Shown piece after piece: positions 13,240 to 20,159 of a DNA stretch of 21,774 nt. The translations under genes and the position numbers were made by a program. The notes beneath the pieces were generated by a model, which ran no database searches, was not told where the DNA came from, and saw only the letters and a list, made by a program, of their open reading frames with translations. Each line of letters begins with the position of its first letter. Position 1 is the first letter of the stretch. The DNA comes from an uncultured Christensenellaceae bacterium (GTDB lineage Bacteria > Bacillota > Clostridia > Christensenellales > Borkfalkiaceae). The DNA is taken from NCBI GenBank assembly GCA_910586675.1, contig CAJUJO010000026.1:1-21774 (forward strand), written 5' to 3'.

Positions 13240-13265
13240 AAAGCCGCGCATTTATGTGCGGCTTT
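13240..13265 (-). terminator. Terminator of the glycosyltransferase gene, containing its stop codon
   Basis: An 11-bp stem with one wobble (AAAGCCGCGCA with TGTGCGGCTTT) closes a TTTA loop. On the minus strand it is followed by a T-rich run. The stop codon of the glycosyltransferase (13252-13254) lies in the loop. Confidence 0.8.
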
Positions 13266-14427
13266 CCGTTTCTATCAATTCGTTGATTTGCTCCGTCTGT
13301 TCCCTGTTGAAGTCGCGTATTGCCTCTTCAAACATCTCTTCCGCCGCTTGAACGGAATTCGCCAGGCGGAATGTTTCGCCGAGCTCGGCATACCGCTTTG
13401 CCGCTTCGTAACGTTCTTCGGGATGCTCGATCCAATAATCGATTTTTCGCGCCAAATCCTTGGGGTCGTTTGCCTTGAAGAGAGAACGCCCGTCGAGCGC
13501 GAACTGCGGCGTCGCCGACTTCGGCGACTGCGCGATGACGGGTACGAGCCCGCAGGCAAACGCTTCGATACAGGAAATCGCCTCGATCTCGACGTATGCT
13601 GCATGCACGTACAAATCGCTTCTGCGGATCTGCGCAATGAGCTGCTCCTGCGAAAAAAAAGCAAAGGTAACGGGATTTTTCAGGTTCTTTTCCGCCAGCT
13701 TTTGCAGCGCTTCCTTTTTTGGTCCGTTCCCCGCGAGCGTGAGATGAATGATATCGTTATATTTGGAAAGCGCGACGGCCTTTACGAGCACGCTCTGCTT
13801 TTTTTCGGGCGTAAGCCTGCCGACCATGAGGATGTCGAACCGCCCCTCTTGCGCCCGTTTCGGATCGCCTTCCAAGCGAAACGCTTCGCCAACGCCGTTG
13901 GAAATGACGTGGAGCTTTCCTTTATATCCGTGCTTTTTCAGCTCTCCGGCAATAAAATTGGACGGACAGTGGATATGCGTGAAATATTTATAAAATTTCT
14001 CGCGGAAGAGCGTATATAAAAATTTATTAAAGGGCTTTGACCAACCGATGTGCATGTTATAGGAAACGTTTTCGGGCTGAACGTGAAACGCCGCCGTTGT
14101 GGGAATCCCCATTTCGCGGGCAAGCTCCATGCACTTTTTTTCCAGCTGAAAGGGAAAAATAAAATGCACCAGCTCCACGCCGTCCGCAAAGAGCGCGCGG
14201 ATGGGCTCCTCTTCAAACTTCCCGAACTTTATTTGATTGAGCCGAGAAACTTCCGTAACGAGCGGGATATACCGTTCCTTTACGTTTACGCCGTCCTCGG
14301 GCGCGCCGATGGCTATGATCTTCACGTCGTGTCCGCGCTCCCGCAGCCCGTCCGCAAAGCGGAGCGCCGTCATAACAGAACCATTCGTCGGCGTATCTAC
14401 CAAATCGATTACGATACAGAGTTTCAT
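13252..14427 (-). CDS. Family-4 glycosyltransferase
   Basis: A 391-residue GT-B fold, family-4 retaining glycosyltransferase that moves a sugar from a nucleotide donor to a lipid or glycan acceptor on the cytoplasmic side. N-terminal acceptor domain: MKLCIVIDLVDTPTNGSVMT, VELVHFIFPF, TAAFHVQPENVSYN. C-terminal donor domain: FDILMVGRLTPEKKQSVLVK, LTLAGNGPKKE, and EIEAISCIEAFACGLVPVIA, which has the family's E-x7-E motif. The layout resembles diacylglycerol glucosyltransferases and related lipid-glycan enzymes. Start: ATG at 14427 with AGGTGA upstream. Its promoter contains a G9 tract in the spacer. No other glycan gene adjoins; the ligase-like gene at 20158-21633 is the nearest glycan-type gene. 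Acceptor and sugar are unknown. Confidence 0.9.
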   Translation of the reverse strand: MKLCIVIDLVDTPTNGSVMTALRFADGLRERGHDVKIIAIGAPEDGVNVKERYIPLVTEVSRLNQIKFGKFEEEPIRALFADGVELVHFIFPFQLEKKCMELAREMGIPTTAAFHVQPENVSYNMHIGWSKPFNKFLYTLFREKFYKYFTHIHCPSNFIAGELKKHGYKGKLHVISNGVGEAFRLEGDPKRAQEGRFDILMVGRLTPEKKQSVLVKAVALSKYNDIIHLTLAGNGPKKEALQKLAEKNLKNPVTFAFFSQEQLIAQIRRSDLYVHAAYVEIEAISCIEAFACGLVPVIAQSPKSATPQFALDGRSLFKANDPKDLARKIDYWIEHPEERYEAAKRYAELGETFRLANSVQAAEEMFEEAIRDFNREQTEQINELIETESRT

Positions 14428-14462
14428 TCTCTCACCTGTTGCAAAATTTCCGAAAATAGTTT

Positions 14463-14489
14463 AACATACTACCCCCCCCCGTATGTCAA
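14463..14489 (-). promoter_or_regulatory. Glycosyltransferase promoter with a G9 tract in its spacer
   Basis: On the minus strand TTGACA (14489-14484) is followed by TAC, nine G (14480-14472), TAG and TATGTT (14468-14463), a spacer of 15 bases. Two more G would give the best spacing of 17. Homopolymer tracts placed like this can switch genes by slippage. Confidence 0.6.
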
Positions 14490-14564
14490 GCGTTTCCGCA
14501 TATGATTTACAAGCCCTGCGGCGTAAGGGTAGTCGCCGCCTCCGTCGGAAATAAAAACTAATAT

Positions 14565-15164
14565 TTACGCAGTGATCATTTCACGCACGTAGAGCGGGAT
14601 TTCCTCTTTTTCCGCTATGCCGCGGCATTCCTCCACCTGCACCGCGCCGATACAGTCTACTACGGAAAAACGGCAGGGCACCCCCTCCGCTTTCAGCGCG
14701 CGGGCAAAGGCAATCATTTCGTCGAAGGAGACCTTCTCTTTCAAAGGGCGGCAGAGCGCTTCGTAACGCGCTTTGTCGGGCGCGTTGAGGGAAACGTTCA
14801 CCAAATCGATCGCCCCTTTCAGCTCGGGCGCAATATTCCTGCCGTTTATGGCGTTACCGTGCCCGTTGGTATTGAGGCGGGTTTTGCCGCCGCACGCATG
14901 CACGTATTCCGCGATTCGCAGCATCTCTTCTAAGCGGTATGTCGGTTCGCCGTAGCCGCAGAACACGATTTCTTTGTATTGCTTCGCGTCGCCGATTTCG
15001 GCGATGACCTGCTCCGCCGTCGGCTCGCCCCCTTTCAGCCAAAGGGGATAGCCCTCGTATTCGGCGCTTTCGTCGCGCACGCAGAAGGTGCAGCGGTTGG
15101 AACAGCGGTTGGTCAAATTAAGATAGAGATTTTCTCCGATTTTATATGTATAAACGTCTTTCAT
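14565..15164 (-). CDS. TatD-associated radical SAM protein
   Basis: A 199-residue radical SAM enzyme. The [4Fe-4S] motif CxxxCxxC is Cys21, Cys25 and Cys28 in LNLTNRCSNRCTFCVRD, followed by the SAM-binding GYGEPTYR and KTRLNTNGHGNAI. It is about 200 residues long, the size of the small radical SAM family (TIGR04038) that is found next to tatD; the reaction and substrate are unknown. The start at 15164 (MKDVYTYKIG) overlaps the tatD stop by four bases as ATGA, so a longer ORF reaching 15671 is rejected. Third gene of the metG-tatD operon. No clear terminator follows its stop. Confidence 0.88.
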   Translation of the reverse strand: MKDVYTYKIGENLYLNLTNRCSNRCTFCVRDESAEYEGYPLWLKGGEPTAEQVIAEIGDAKQYKEIVFCGYGEPTYRLEEMLRIAEYVHACGGKTRLNTNGHGNAINGRNIAPELKGAIDLVNVSLNAPDKARYEALCRPLKEKVSFDEMIAFARALKAEGVPCRFSVVDCIGAVQVEECRGIAEKEEIPLYVREMITA

Positions 15165-15922
15165 TTCAGTTTCCGAAAAAGCCGCGCGGCGTTCTCTGCC
15201 GCCGCTCTGTTCACCTCTTCCAACGGCACGCCCTTGATTTCGGCAAGGCGCGCAGCGATAAGGGGAATGTTCGCGGGCGAATTTTTTTGCCCCCGCAGCG
15301 GGGAAAGATAGGGACTGTCCGTCTCCGTCAACAACCTGCCGAGCGGACAGACCTCCGCGCTCTTTACGGCGCTCTTGGCGTTCTTGAAGCAGACCACGCC
15401 CCCGAAGGAAAAGTAAGCGCCCAATTCCGCAAACAACGGCAGCATGTCCGCGCCGTGGGAATAGCAGTGCAACAAGAATCCGCGGGAAAGATGTGCGCGC
15501 ATTTCGCGAAGAATTATCAGCATGTCCGCAGCGCTGTCGCGAGAATGAATCTGAACGGGCAAAGAAAACCGTTCGGCAAGGAGTAATTGCGCGACGAATA
15601 GCTCGCGCTGCGCCCGCTTGTTTGCGTCGGGATAGTGATAATCCAGCCCGATTTCGCCGACGGCGACGCATTTTCCGTCCGAAAGCAATTCTTGGATTTC
15701 GGCAAGCTCCCGCTCCTTGGGCGAGCCGCCAGCTTCCGAAGGGTGGATGCCCGCGCAGAAGTATGCGCCCTGGTGCGCCGCGCAGAAGTCGCGGTGCATT
15801 TTGCTGTGCGCGGCGGTATCCCCCGCGAGCACAACGCGCTCCACGCCCGCCGCCCTTATCTTATCCCACTCTTCGGGGAAAAAATATCCCTCCTCCGCAA
15901 AGTGGGCGTGAATATCGATCAT
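15161..15922 (-). CDS. tatD: TatD-family metal-dependent DNase/hydrolase
   Basis: A 253-residue TIM-barrel metallohydrolase of the TatD family, with 3'-5' exonuclease or deoxyribonuclease activity in characterised members. Motifs: IDIHAHF (the HxH pair, His4 and His6), VGEIGLDYHYPD, PVQIHSRDS, LLHCYSHG and LLTETDSPYLSPLRG, so all metal ligands are present. The ATG at 15922 forms an ATGA overlap with the metG stop and gives the usual start; a GTG at 15934 is possible. In many Firmicutes tatD follows metG and sits near rsmA. Here rsmA is a few kilobases away on the same strand, separated by the glycosyltransferase gene. Confidence 0.93.
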   Translation of the reverse strand: MIDIHAHFAEEGYFFPEEWDKIRAAGVERVVLAGDTAAHSKMHRDFCAAHQGAYFCAGIHPSEAGGSPKERELAEIQELLSDGKCVAVGEIGLDYHYPDANKRAQRELFVAQLLLAERFSLPVQIHSRDSAADMLIILREMRAHLSRGFLLHCYSHGADMLPLFAELGAYFSFGGVVCFKNAKSAVKSAEVCPLGRLLTETDSPYLSPLRGQKNSPANIPLIAARLAEIKGVPLEEVNRAAAENAARLFRKLK

Positions 15923-17880
15923 CTGATTTTGCACCCGCTTTCAAGCGGCTTTTCGGGCGACACGAGGCTGAGGTTTCCCTCTTTATCCTCGGCGCACAGA
16001 ATCATGCCCTCCGAAAGCACGCCGCAAAGCTTTACGGGCTTTAAGTTGGTTACGAGCACGACCTTTTTTCCGACCATCTCTTCGGGCGTATAATATTTGG
16101 CGATCCCCGAAACGACGGAGCGAATCTCTTCCCCGACCTTTACCGTTTCGTGCAGGAGTTTTTCCGATTTCTTCACGCGCTCGCAGGCGACGACCTCGCC
16201 CACCTTCAACTCCACTTTTGCAAAATCGTCGATGGAAATTTGGGGGAGCGGCGCGTCCTCTTCCGAAGCGTTCGCCTTCTCCTTATTCGCCGCTTCCTTC
16301 CCGTGCGCGGCGACGAGCCGTTCCACCTCGGCAAGCTCCTTCTTGATGTCGATGCGCGGGAATACGGGCGGAATCTTTTCCACCCTCGCGCCCGCCTGCA
16401 AGCCGCCGAAGGAAACCGTATCGAATCCCGCGTTTTCATCGCAGGAAAAGCTCTTCAAGATGAGCGCGGGCGCCTTCGTCAAAAAGGGCTTCAACATGAC
16501 GGCGCAAATGCGCACGACCTCGGCGAGGTTGTAGAGCACAGCGCCCAGCCGCTCGCGCTTTGCCTCGTCCTTTGCGAGGAGCCAGGGGGTCGTTTCGTCG
16601 ATATATTTATTGGCGCGCGACACGAGCGTGAAGATCTCCGCAAGCGCTTCGGGCGCGTTTAAGCGGTTCATGGCGCCTTCCACCTTTGCAAAAAGCCCTT
16701 CCGCCAAGGCAATCAATTCGCCGTCCGTGCCCTCGCTCTTTCCCCGCGCGGGGAGAATCCCGCCGAAGTACTGATTTATCATCGCCTGCGTGCGGGAAAC
16801 GAGGTTGCCCAAGTCGTTGGCTAAATCGGCGTTAATTCGATTCAACAAACTTTCGTTGGTGTAAACGCCGTCGCTCCCGAAGGGAATTTCGCGGAGCAAG
16901 AAATAACGCACCGCATCCGCGCCGTACCGTTTGACGAGCTCGTACGGGTCGGTCAGCTCGGCTTTCACCGCGTCGAGCTTACTCTTGGAAAGCTTGTCCC
17001 CGCCGATGAGCAGCCAGCCGTGCCCATAGACCTGCTTGGGAACGGGCTCGCCGAGCGCCATTAAAATTGCGGGCCAGATGATGGCGTGAAAGCGCACGAT
17101 TTCCTTGCCCACCATGTGAAGCTCGGCGGGCCAGAACTTTTGATAGAGCGAATCGTCCTCGCTCCCGTAGCCGAGCGCCGTGATGTAATTGGAAAGCGCG
17201 TCGATCCACACGTAAGCGTAATGCTTTTCGTCGAAGGGAAGCGGAACGCCCCACTTCACCGTCGTGCGGGAGACGCACAAGTCCTGCAATCCCGCTTTTA
17301 AGAAATTGTTGACCATTTCGTTGACGCGCGATTTGGGCTGTAAAAATTCGGGGTTATCCTCGTACAGCTTCAAAATTTTCGGCGCATACTTGGAAAGGCG
17401 GAAAAAGTAGCTCTCCTCCTTCTGCACCGTAACCTCGCGCCCGCAATCGGGGCACTTGCCGTCTTTGAGCTGCCCTTCCGTCCAGAAACTCTCGCAGGGG
17501 GCGCAATACATACCGCTGTATTCCGCCTTATAAATATCCCCGCTTTCGTAGAGTTTTTGATATATCTTTTGCACGGCGGCGACGTGGTCGGAATCGGTCG
17601 TACGGATAAAGCGGTTATAGGAAATATCGAGCAAGCGCCATACGTCTTTAAGTTCGGCGACGAGCGGATCGATAAATTCCGGGGGCGTAATTCCTGCATC
17701 CTTCGCCTTTTTTTCCACCTTTTGACCGTGCTCATCCGTGCCCGTGAGGAAAAAAACCTCTTCCCCGCGCATGCGGTGAAACCGGGCGAGCGCGTCGCAA
17801 ATGACCGTCGTATAGCAGTGCCCGATGTGCCAATTGCCGCTCGGATAATAGATAGGCGTCGTAATGTAATACTTTTTCAT
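15919..17880 (-). CDS. metG: Methionyl-tRNA synthetase
   Basis: A 653-residue class I synthetase that charges tRNA-Met. HIGH motif: His18-Ile-Gly-His21 in GNWHIGHCYTT. A zinc knuckle uses Cys126, Cys129, Cys143 and Cys146 (CAPCESFWTEGQLKDGKCPDC pattern). The KMSKS loop is KLSKS at 296-300. The anticodon-binding helical domain spans about 390-520, followed by an acidic linker and a C-terminal tRNA-binding (EMAP/OB-fold) domain from about 555 (FAKVELKVGEVVACERVKKS). The start at 17880 has AAGGAG six bases upstream; the upstream in-frame codon at 17925 lies in the promoter. First gene of the metG-tatD-radical SAM operon. The short leader leaves no room for a T-box, which is noted because many Firmicute synthetase genes have one. 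Confidence 0.97.
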   Translation of the reverse strand: MKKYYITTPIYYPSGNWHIGHCYTTVICDALARFHRMRGEEVFFLTGTDEHGQKVEKKAKDAGITPPEFIDPLVAELKDVWRLLDISYNRFIRTTDSDHVAAVQKIYQKLYESGDIYKAEYSGMYCAPCESFWTEGQLKDGKCPDCGREVTVQKEESYFFRLSKYAPKILKLYEDNPEFLQPKSRVNEMVNNFLKAGLQDLCVSRTTVKWGVPLPFDEKHYAYVWIDALSNYITALGYGSEDDSLYQKFWPAELHMVGKEIVRFHAIIWPAILMALGEPVPKQVYGHGWLLIGGDKLSKSKLDAVKAELTDPYELVKRYGADAVRYFLLREIPFGSDGVYTNESLLNRINADLANDLGNLVSRTQAMINQYFGGILPARGKSEGTDGELIALAEGLFAKVEGAMNRLNAPEALAEIFTLVSRANKYIDETTPWLLAKDEAKRERLGAVLYNLAEVVRICAVMLKPFLTKAPALILKSFSCDENAGFDTVSFGGLQAGARVEKIPPVFPRIDIKKELAEVERLVAAHGKEAANKEKANASEEDAPLPQISIDDFAKVELKVGEVVACERVKKSEKLLHETVKVGEEIRSVVSGIAKYYTPEEMVGKKVVLVTNLKPVKLCGVLSEGMILCAEDKEGNLSLVSPEKPLESGCKIR

Positions 17881-17896
17881 GACTAACTCCTTGTTA

Positions 17897-17925
17897 ATAA
17901 TAAACGATTTTTTTACAAATGTCAA
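17897..17925 (-). promoter_or_regulatory. Consensus promoter of the metG operon
   Basis: On the minus strand TTGACA (17925-17920) and TATTAT (17902-17897), spacer 17. The predicted start near 17890 is only about 10 bases before the metG ATG, inside the AAGGAG region, so the main start may be a base or two earlier than usual or another promoter may exist upstream. Confidence 0.75.
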
Positions 17926-17985
17926 TTACTTTATAACACTTTCAAGGCGGGCGGAAGCGCCGATTTTGTCGAGAAGCGACTGCTT

Positions 17986-18015
17986 ACAAAATTCTTCCAA
18001 AAAAAGAATTTTTGT
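17986..18015. repeat. AT-rich inverted repeat downstream of the GNAT gene
   Basis: ACAAAATTCTT and AAGAATTTTTGT form an 11-bp stem with one bulge around a CCAAAAAA loop, 21 bases after the GNAT stop. It may be a weak terminator for that gene; it lacks a GC-rich stem. Confidence 0.4.
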
Positions 18016-18035
18016 ATGCGGTTAACGTTTGCCTC

Positions 18036-18605
18036 TTACCCGCCGAACTTTTCCAGCCACTCTTCGCGCAGGACGGCGCGGTGAATAATATCCGTCAGCT
18101 CGTTCGTGGAAAGCAGGCGGAACTCTTTGCGAAAGGTTCCCTCGTATAAAAGGCCGCACTTTTCCATCACCTTGCCCGAGGCGGGATTTTCCGCCGAATG
18201 CGACGAATAGACGCGGTTAAATTTTACCTCGCCGAATAGGTAGGAAAGTACGGCGCGGAAGGCTTCCGTCATGATTCCTCTTCCCCAATACTTCCGCGAA
18301 AGGCAGTAACCGACACACGCGCTTTCCGCGCGCTCGTTCACCTCCACGACGGAAATATCGCCTACGAGCATTCCGCCGCATTCGATTGCCCAATGATAAA
18401 CGTCGGGGCGCTGCGCTTCCTCTTCCCACGCGGTAAGGAGCGCACGCGTTTCATCGACGTTTTTATGGGGCGTCCAAGTAAGAAATTTGGTTACTTCGCT
18501 ATCCCCCGCCCAGTTGCGAAACATATCTTCCGCGTCGCTTGCGCGGAATGGGCGGAGCGTAAGCCGTTCCGTTTTCAGAATTTTACTGCCCGAATGATTT
18601 AACAT
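18036..18605 (-). CDS. GNAT-family N-acetyltransferase, RimJ/RimL type
   Basis: A 189-residue acetyltransferase of the RimJ/RimL-like branch of GNAT enzymes, which transfer acetyl from acetyl-CoA to an N-terminus or small amine. Features: LKTERLTLRPFRASDAEDMF at the start, WAIECGGMLVGDISVVEVNE, the acetyl-CoA loop YCLSRKYWGRGIMTEAFRAV, and SSHSAENPASGKVMEKCGLL followed by YEGTFRKE. No membrane segment. The ATG at 18605 has GGGAGG upstream. The substrate cannot be told. Its leader ends in an intrinsic terminator 16 bases before the coding sequence, so expression may depend on read-through. Confidence 0.9.
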   Translation of the reverse strand: MLNHSGSKILKTERLTLRPFRASDAEDMFRNWAGDSEVTKFLTWTPHKNVDETRALLTAWEEEAQRPDVYHWAIECGGMLVGDISVVEVNERAESACVGYCLSRKYWGRGIMTEAFRAVLSYLFGEVKFNRVYSSHSAENPASGKVMEKCGLLYEGTFRKEFRLLSTNELTDIIHRAVLREEWLEKFGG

Positions 18606-18621
18606 AATTACCTCCCGAAAT

Positions 18622-18650
18622 AAAAACGGCTTCCCCGCAGGGAAGCCGTA
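18622..18650 (-). terminator. Intrinsic terminator in the 5' leader of the GNAT gene
   Basis: On the minus strand ACGGCTTCCC and GGGAAGCCGT form a perfect 10-bp stem with a TGCG loop, followed by TTTTT, then GGGAGG and the GNAT ATG. No gene on this strand lies upstream, so it either attenuates the GNAT gene or ends a short RNA. Confidence 0.85.
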
Positions 18651-18741
18651 AAAAATTTCCGTTTTCCGCGCGCCGAAATTACCGTATTCCTTCGGATACG
18701 GGATACATGGCTGCGTTAAATTGTGCCGAAACAGATTGCAT
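18622..18741 (-). ncRNA. Candidate structured leader or sRNA upstream of the GNAT gene
   Basis: The roughly 120 bases from the promoter (18748-18777) to the terminator can fold into two or three hairpins: CGGG...CCCG at the 5' end, CCGTATCC-GAA-GGAATACGG in the middle, AATTTC/GAAATT, then the terminator. The segment AAAACGG could pair with CCGTTTT of the terminator's 3' arm and T-run, a possible antiterminator. No known riboswitch or T-box signature was recognised. Confidence 0.45.
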
Positions 18742-18747
18742 ACCCGT

Positions 18748-18777
18748 ATTATAGTTCTTTTGCCTTAAATTTGTCAA
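18748..18777 (-). promoter_or_regulatory. Promoter of the GNAT leader
   Basis: On the minus strand TTGACA (18777-18772) and TATAAT (18753-18748), spacer 18; both boxes are perfect. Start near 18741. It overlaps the presumed promoter region of spmA on the other strand. Confidence 0.8.
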
Positions 18778-18794
18778 GAAAATTTCCGTATAAA
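18765..18794 (+). promoter_or_regulatory. Weak candidate promoter of spmA
   Basis: TTAAAT (18765-18770) and TATAAA (18789-18794), spacer 18. Its spacer contains the -35 of the divergent GNAT promoter, so the two could not be occupied together. spmA is expected to depend on a sporulation sigma factor, whose boxes I cannot place with confidence. Confidence 0.3.
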
Positions 18795-18821
18795 CGGAAG
18801 CGCGCCGTCATAAAATTCGGT

Positions 18822-19373
18822 ATGAACGGAATTTTTGCGACGGTATTTCTGATTTCCGCCGCGCTCATGCTGTTTTACGACCCCGAAGGCTTTCTGCCCG
18901 CGCTTCTTTCGGGCGGACAGAAGGCGGCAGCACTCTCCCTATCCCTGCTCGCCGTGTACTGCGTTTGGCTGGGTTTTTTCAAGGTCATGGAAAAAAGCGG
19001 ACTCGCCGAAAAATTATCCCGCGCCGTGTTCCCGCTTGCAAAAAAACTTTTCCGCTCCGACGACAAGGAATCCGTATATCTTGCGGGATGCAACCTTTCC
19101 GCCAACTTTTTGGGGCTTCCCGGCGCGCCCACTCCCCTCGGCGTGAAGGCGACGGAAAAGTTCTGCGCCGCAAAAAACAAGTACGCCGCCGACATGCTCT
19201 TCGTGCTCAACGCAACCAGTCTGCAAATTTTACCGACGACGGTCATCGCCATGCGCGCCGCTGCGGGCTCCTCCGCCGCCGCGGATATTTTTCTGCCCAC
19301 GCTCCTTGCGACGGCGCTCTCCACCGTCGTCGGCGCGGCGCTCGTCGCTCTCACCGCAAGGAGGAAAAAATGA
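18822..19373 (+). CDS. spmA: Spore maturation protein A
   Basis: A 183-residue membrane protein of the SpmA family, needed with SpmB for dehydration of the spore core in Bacillus and Clostridium. Characteristic segments: VYCVWLGFFKVMEKSGLAEK, then LSRAVFPLAKKLFR, and NLSANFLGLPGAPTPLGVKA, followed by VLNATSLQILPTTVIAMRAA. About four hydrophobic helices. The ATG at 18822 gives the family's normal N-terminus; there is no strong Shine-Dalgarno site, and the longer ORF from 18723 runs into the promoter region. The stop overlaps the spmB start by four bases (ATGA), so the two are translationally coupled. Confidence 0.92.
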   Translation: MNGIFATVFLISAALMLFYDPEGFLPALLSGGQKAAALSLSLLAVYCVWLGFFKVMEKSGLAEKLSRAVFPLAKKLFRSDDKESVYLAGCNLSANFLGLPGAPTPLGVKATEKFCAAKNKYAADMLFVLNATSLQILPTTVIAMRAAAGSSAAADIFLPTLLATALSTVVGAALVALTARRKK

Positions 19374-19882
19374 AATTCCTCGCGCTCGTAATTCCCCTGC
19401 TCTTCATCGCGCTCTTCCTCTTCGCGCTCGTCAAAAAGGTCAAGCTGTACGACTGCTTTACCGAAGGTGTAAAAGAAGCCGTGCCCCTCGTGCTTTCGCT
19501 GTTTCCCTATCTCGCCGCCGTGCTTATGCTGAGCGAGCTTTTTTCGAGAAGCGGCTTTTCCGATATGCTGACCTCCTTTCTCTCCCCCGCATTCCGCGCG
19601 CTCGGAATTCCTGCGGAAATTTCCCCGCTCGTCCTTATGAAGCCTTTTTCGGGCAGCGGTTCGACGGCGCTCCTCTCGGACATTCTCGCCAATCACGGCG
19701 CGGACAGCTATATCGGGCGCTGCGCGTGCGTCTGCTACGGTTCGAGCGAAACGGTATTTTACATTTCCGCCGTGTACTTTGCGAACGTAAAGCAAAAAAA
19801 ATTATTAAAGCCCGTGCTCATTGCGCTGTTTGCGAACTGCTTAACCGTCGTTTTCGGCTGTCTGCTTTGCCGCGTCATGTGA
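19370..19882 (+). CDS. spmB: Spore maturation protein B
   Basis: A 170-residue membrane protein of the SpmB family, the partner of SpmA in spore core dehydration. Typical features: YDCFTEGVKEAVPLVLSLFP followed by YLAAVLMLSELFSRSG, the MKPFSGSGSTALLSDILANH block, and CVCYGSSETVFYISAVYFAN. Four or five hydrophobic helices. An AAGGAGG site lies at the end of spmA before the ATG at 19370. No clear terminator directly follows; the next strong one is at 20123-20159. Confidence 0.93.
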   Translation: MKFLALVIPLLFIALFLFALVKKVKLYDCFTEGVKEAVPLVLSLFPYLAAVLMLSELFSRSGFSDMLTSFLSPAFRALGIPAEISPLVLMKPFSGSGSTALLSDILANHGADSYIGRCACVCYGSSETVFYISAVYFANVKQKKLLKPVLIALFANCLTVVFGCLLCRVM

Positions 19883-19978
19883 ACGAATACAATCCGAAGC
19901 TGTTAAAATGAAATTATTTTTCAATATTTGAACGCAAATTTTAGAAAATTATTTTCATAAAAAATATGTCAAATTTAT

Positions 19979-20007
19979 TTTACAATCTTATTTTCTCATA
20001 TTATAAT
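19979..20007 (+). promoter_or_regulatory. Promoter of a candidate non-coding RNA
   Basis: TTTACA (19979-19984) and TATAAT (20002-20007) with a 17-base spacer, preceded by about 90 bases of strongly AT-rich DNA that could act as an UP element. Start near 20014, with no ORF of note before the terminator. Confidence 0.65.
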
Positions 20008-20071
20008 AAAAGCACAAGTTGAGCGGGGGCTCCCCGCAAAACGTAAAAAAGCTCATCATTTTCCCCCTTAT

Positions 20072-20121
20072 CATATAGTAAAACCCCTTGGAACGCGAGT
20101 TTCGGGGGGTTTTACTATATG
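20072..20121 (+). repeat. 50-base perfect hairpin with GCGA tetraloop
   Basis: CATATAGTAAAACCCC (20072-20087) is exactly complementary to 20106-20121. The inner TTGGAAC/GTTTCGG pairs through with wobbles around a GCGA loop. It is a domain of the RNA candidate above, or could be a REP-like repeat. Confidence 0.85.
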
Positions 20122-20122
20122 T

Positions 20123-20159
20123 AAAAAAACGCCGCGTTTTCATAACGCGGCGTTTTTTT
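20123..20159. terminator. Bidirectional terminator
   Basis: AAAAAAACGCCGCGTT and AACGCGGCGTTTTTTT form a perfect 16-bp stem with a TTCAT loop, with A7 on the left and T7 on the right. It ends the plus-strand RNA and also the ligase gene, whose stop is at 20158-20160. Confidence 0.9.

Larger units (their letters stand above)
20014..20159 (+). ncRNA. Candidate structured non-coding RNA, about 145 nt
   Basis: A promoter at 19979-20007 and a strong terminator at 20123-20159 frame a segment rich in structure and lacking a convincing plus-strand ORF. Elements: TGAGC (20020-20024) can pair with GCTCA (20051-20055); GCGGGG/CCCCGC (20023-20028 with 20032-20037) forms a tight hairpin; GGGGG (20025-20029) can instead pair with CCCCC (20063-20067), a possible pseudoknot; 20072-20121 forms one continuous 23-bp stem including two wobble pairs, capped by a GCGA tetraloop; the terminator follows. 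No known RNA family (6S, SRP, tmRNA, RNase P, riboswitches) was recognised. The 22-23-residue ORF on the opposite strand (20000-20066) is probably an artefact. Confidence 0.5.

Noticed and set aside
15165..15671. N-terminal extension of the radical SAM ORF into tatD
   Set aside because: The extension is Arg-rich shadow sequence inside tatD; the ATGA start at 15164 gives the normal N-terminus.
18650..18741. Possible SRP RNA or T-box in the GNAT leader
   Set aside because: Short stretches such as GCAGCC and GAAGGA resemble SRP RNA, but the conserved SRP core and the T-box TGGNACCGCG are absent.
18965..19369. Long upstream extension of the spmB ORF inside spmA
   Set aside because: The extension is a shadow of spmA in another frame; AAGGAGG and ATG at 19370 define the true start.
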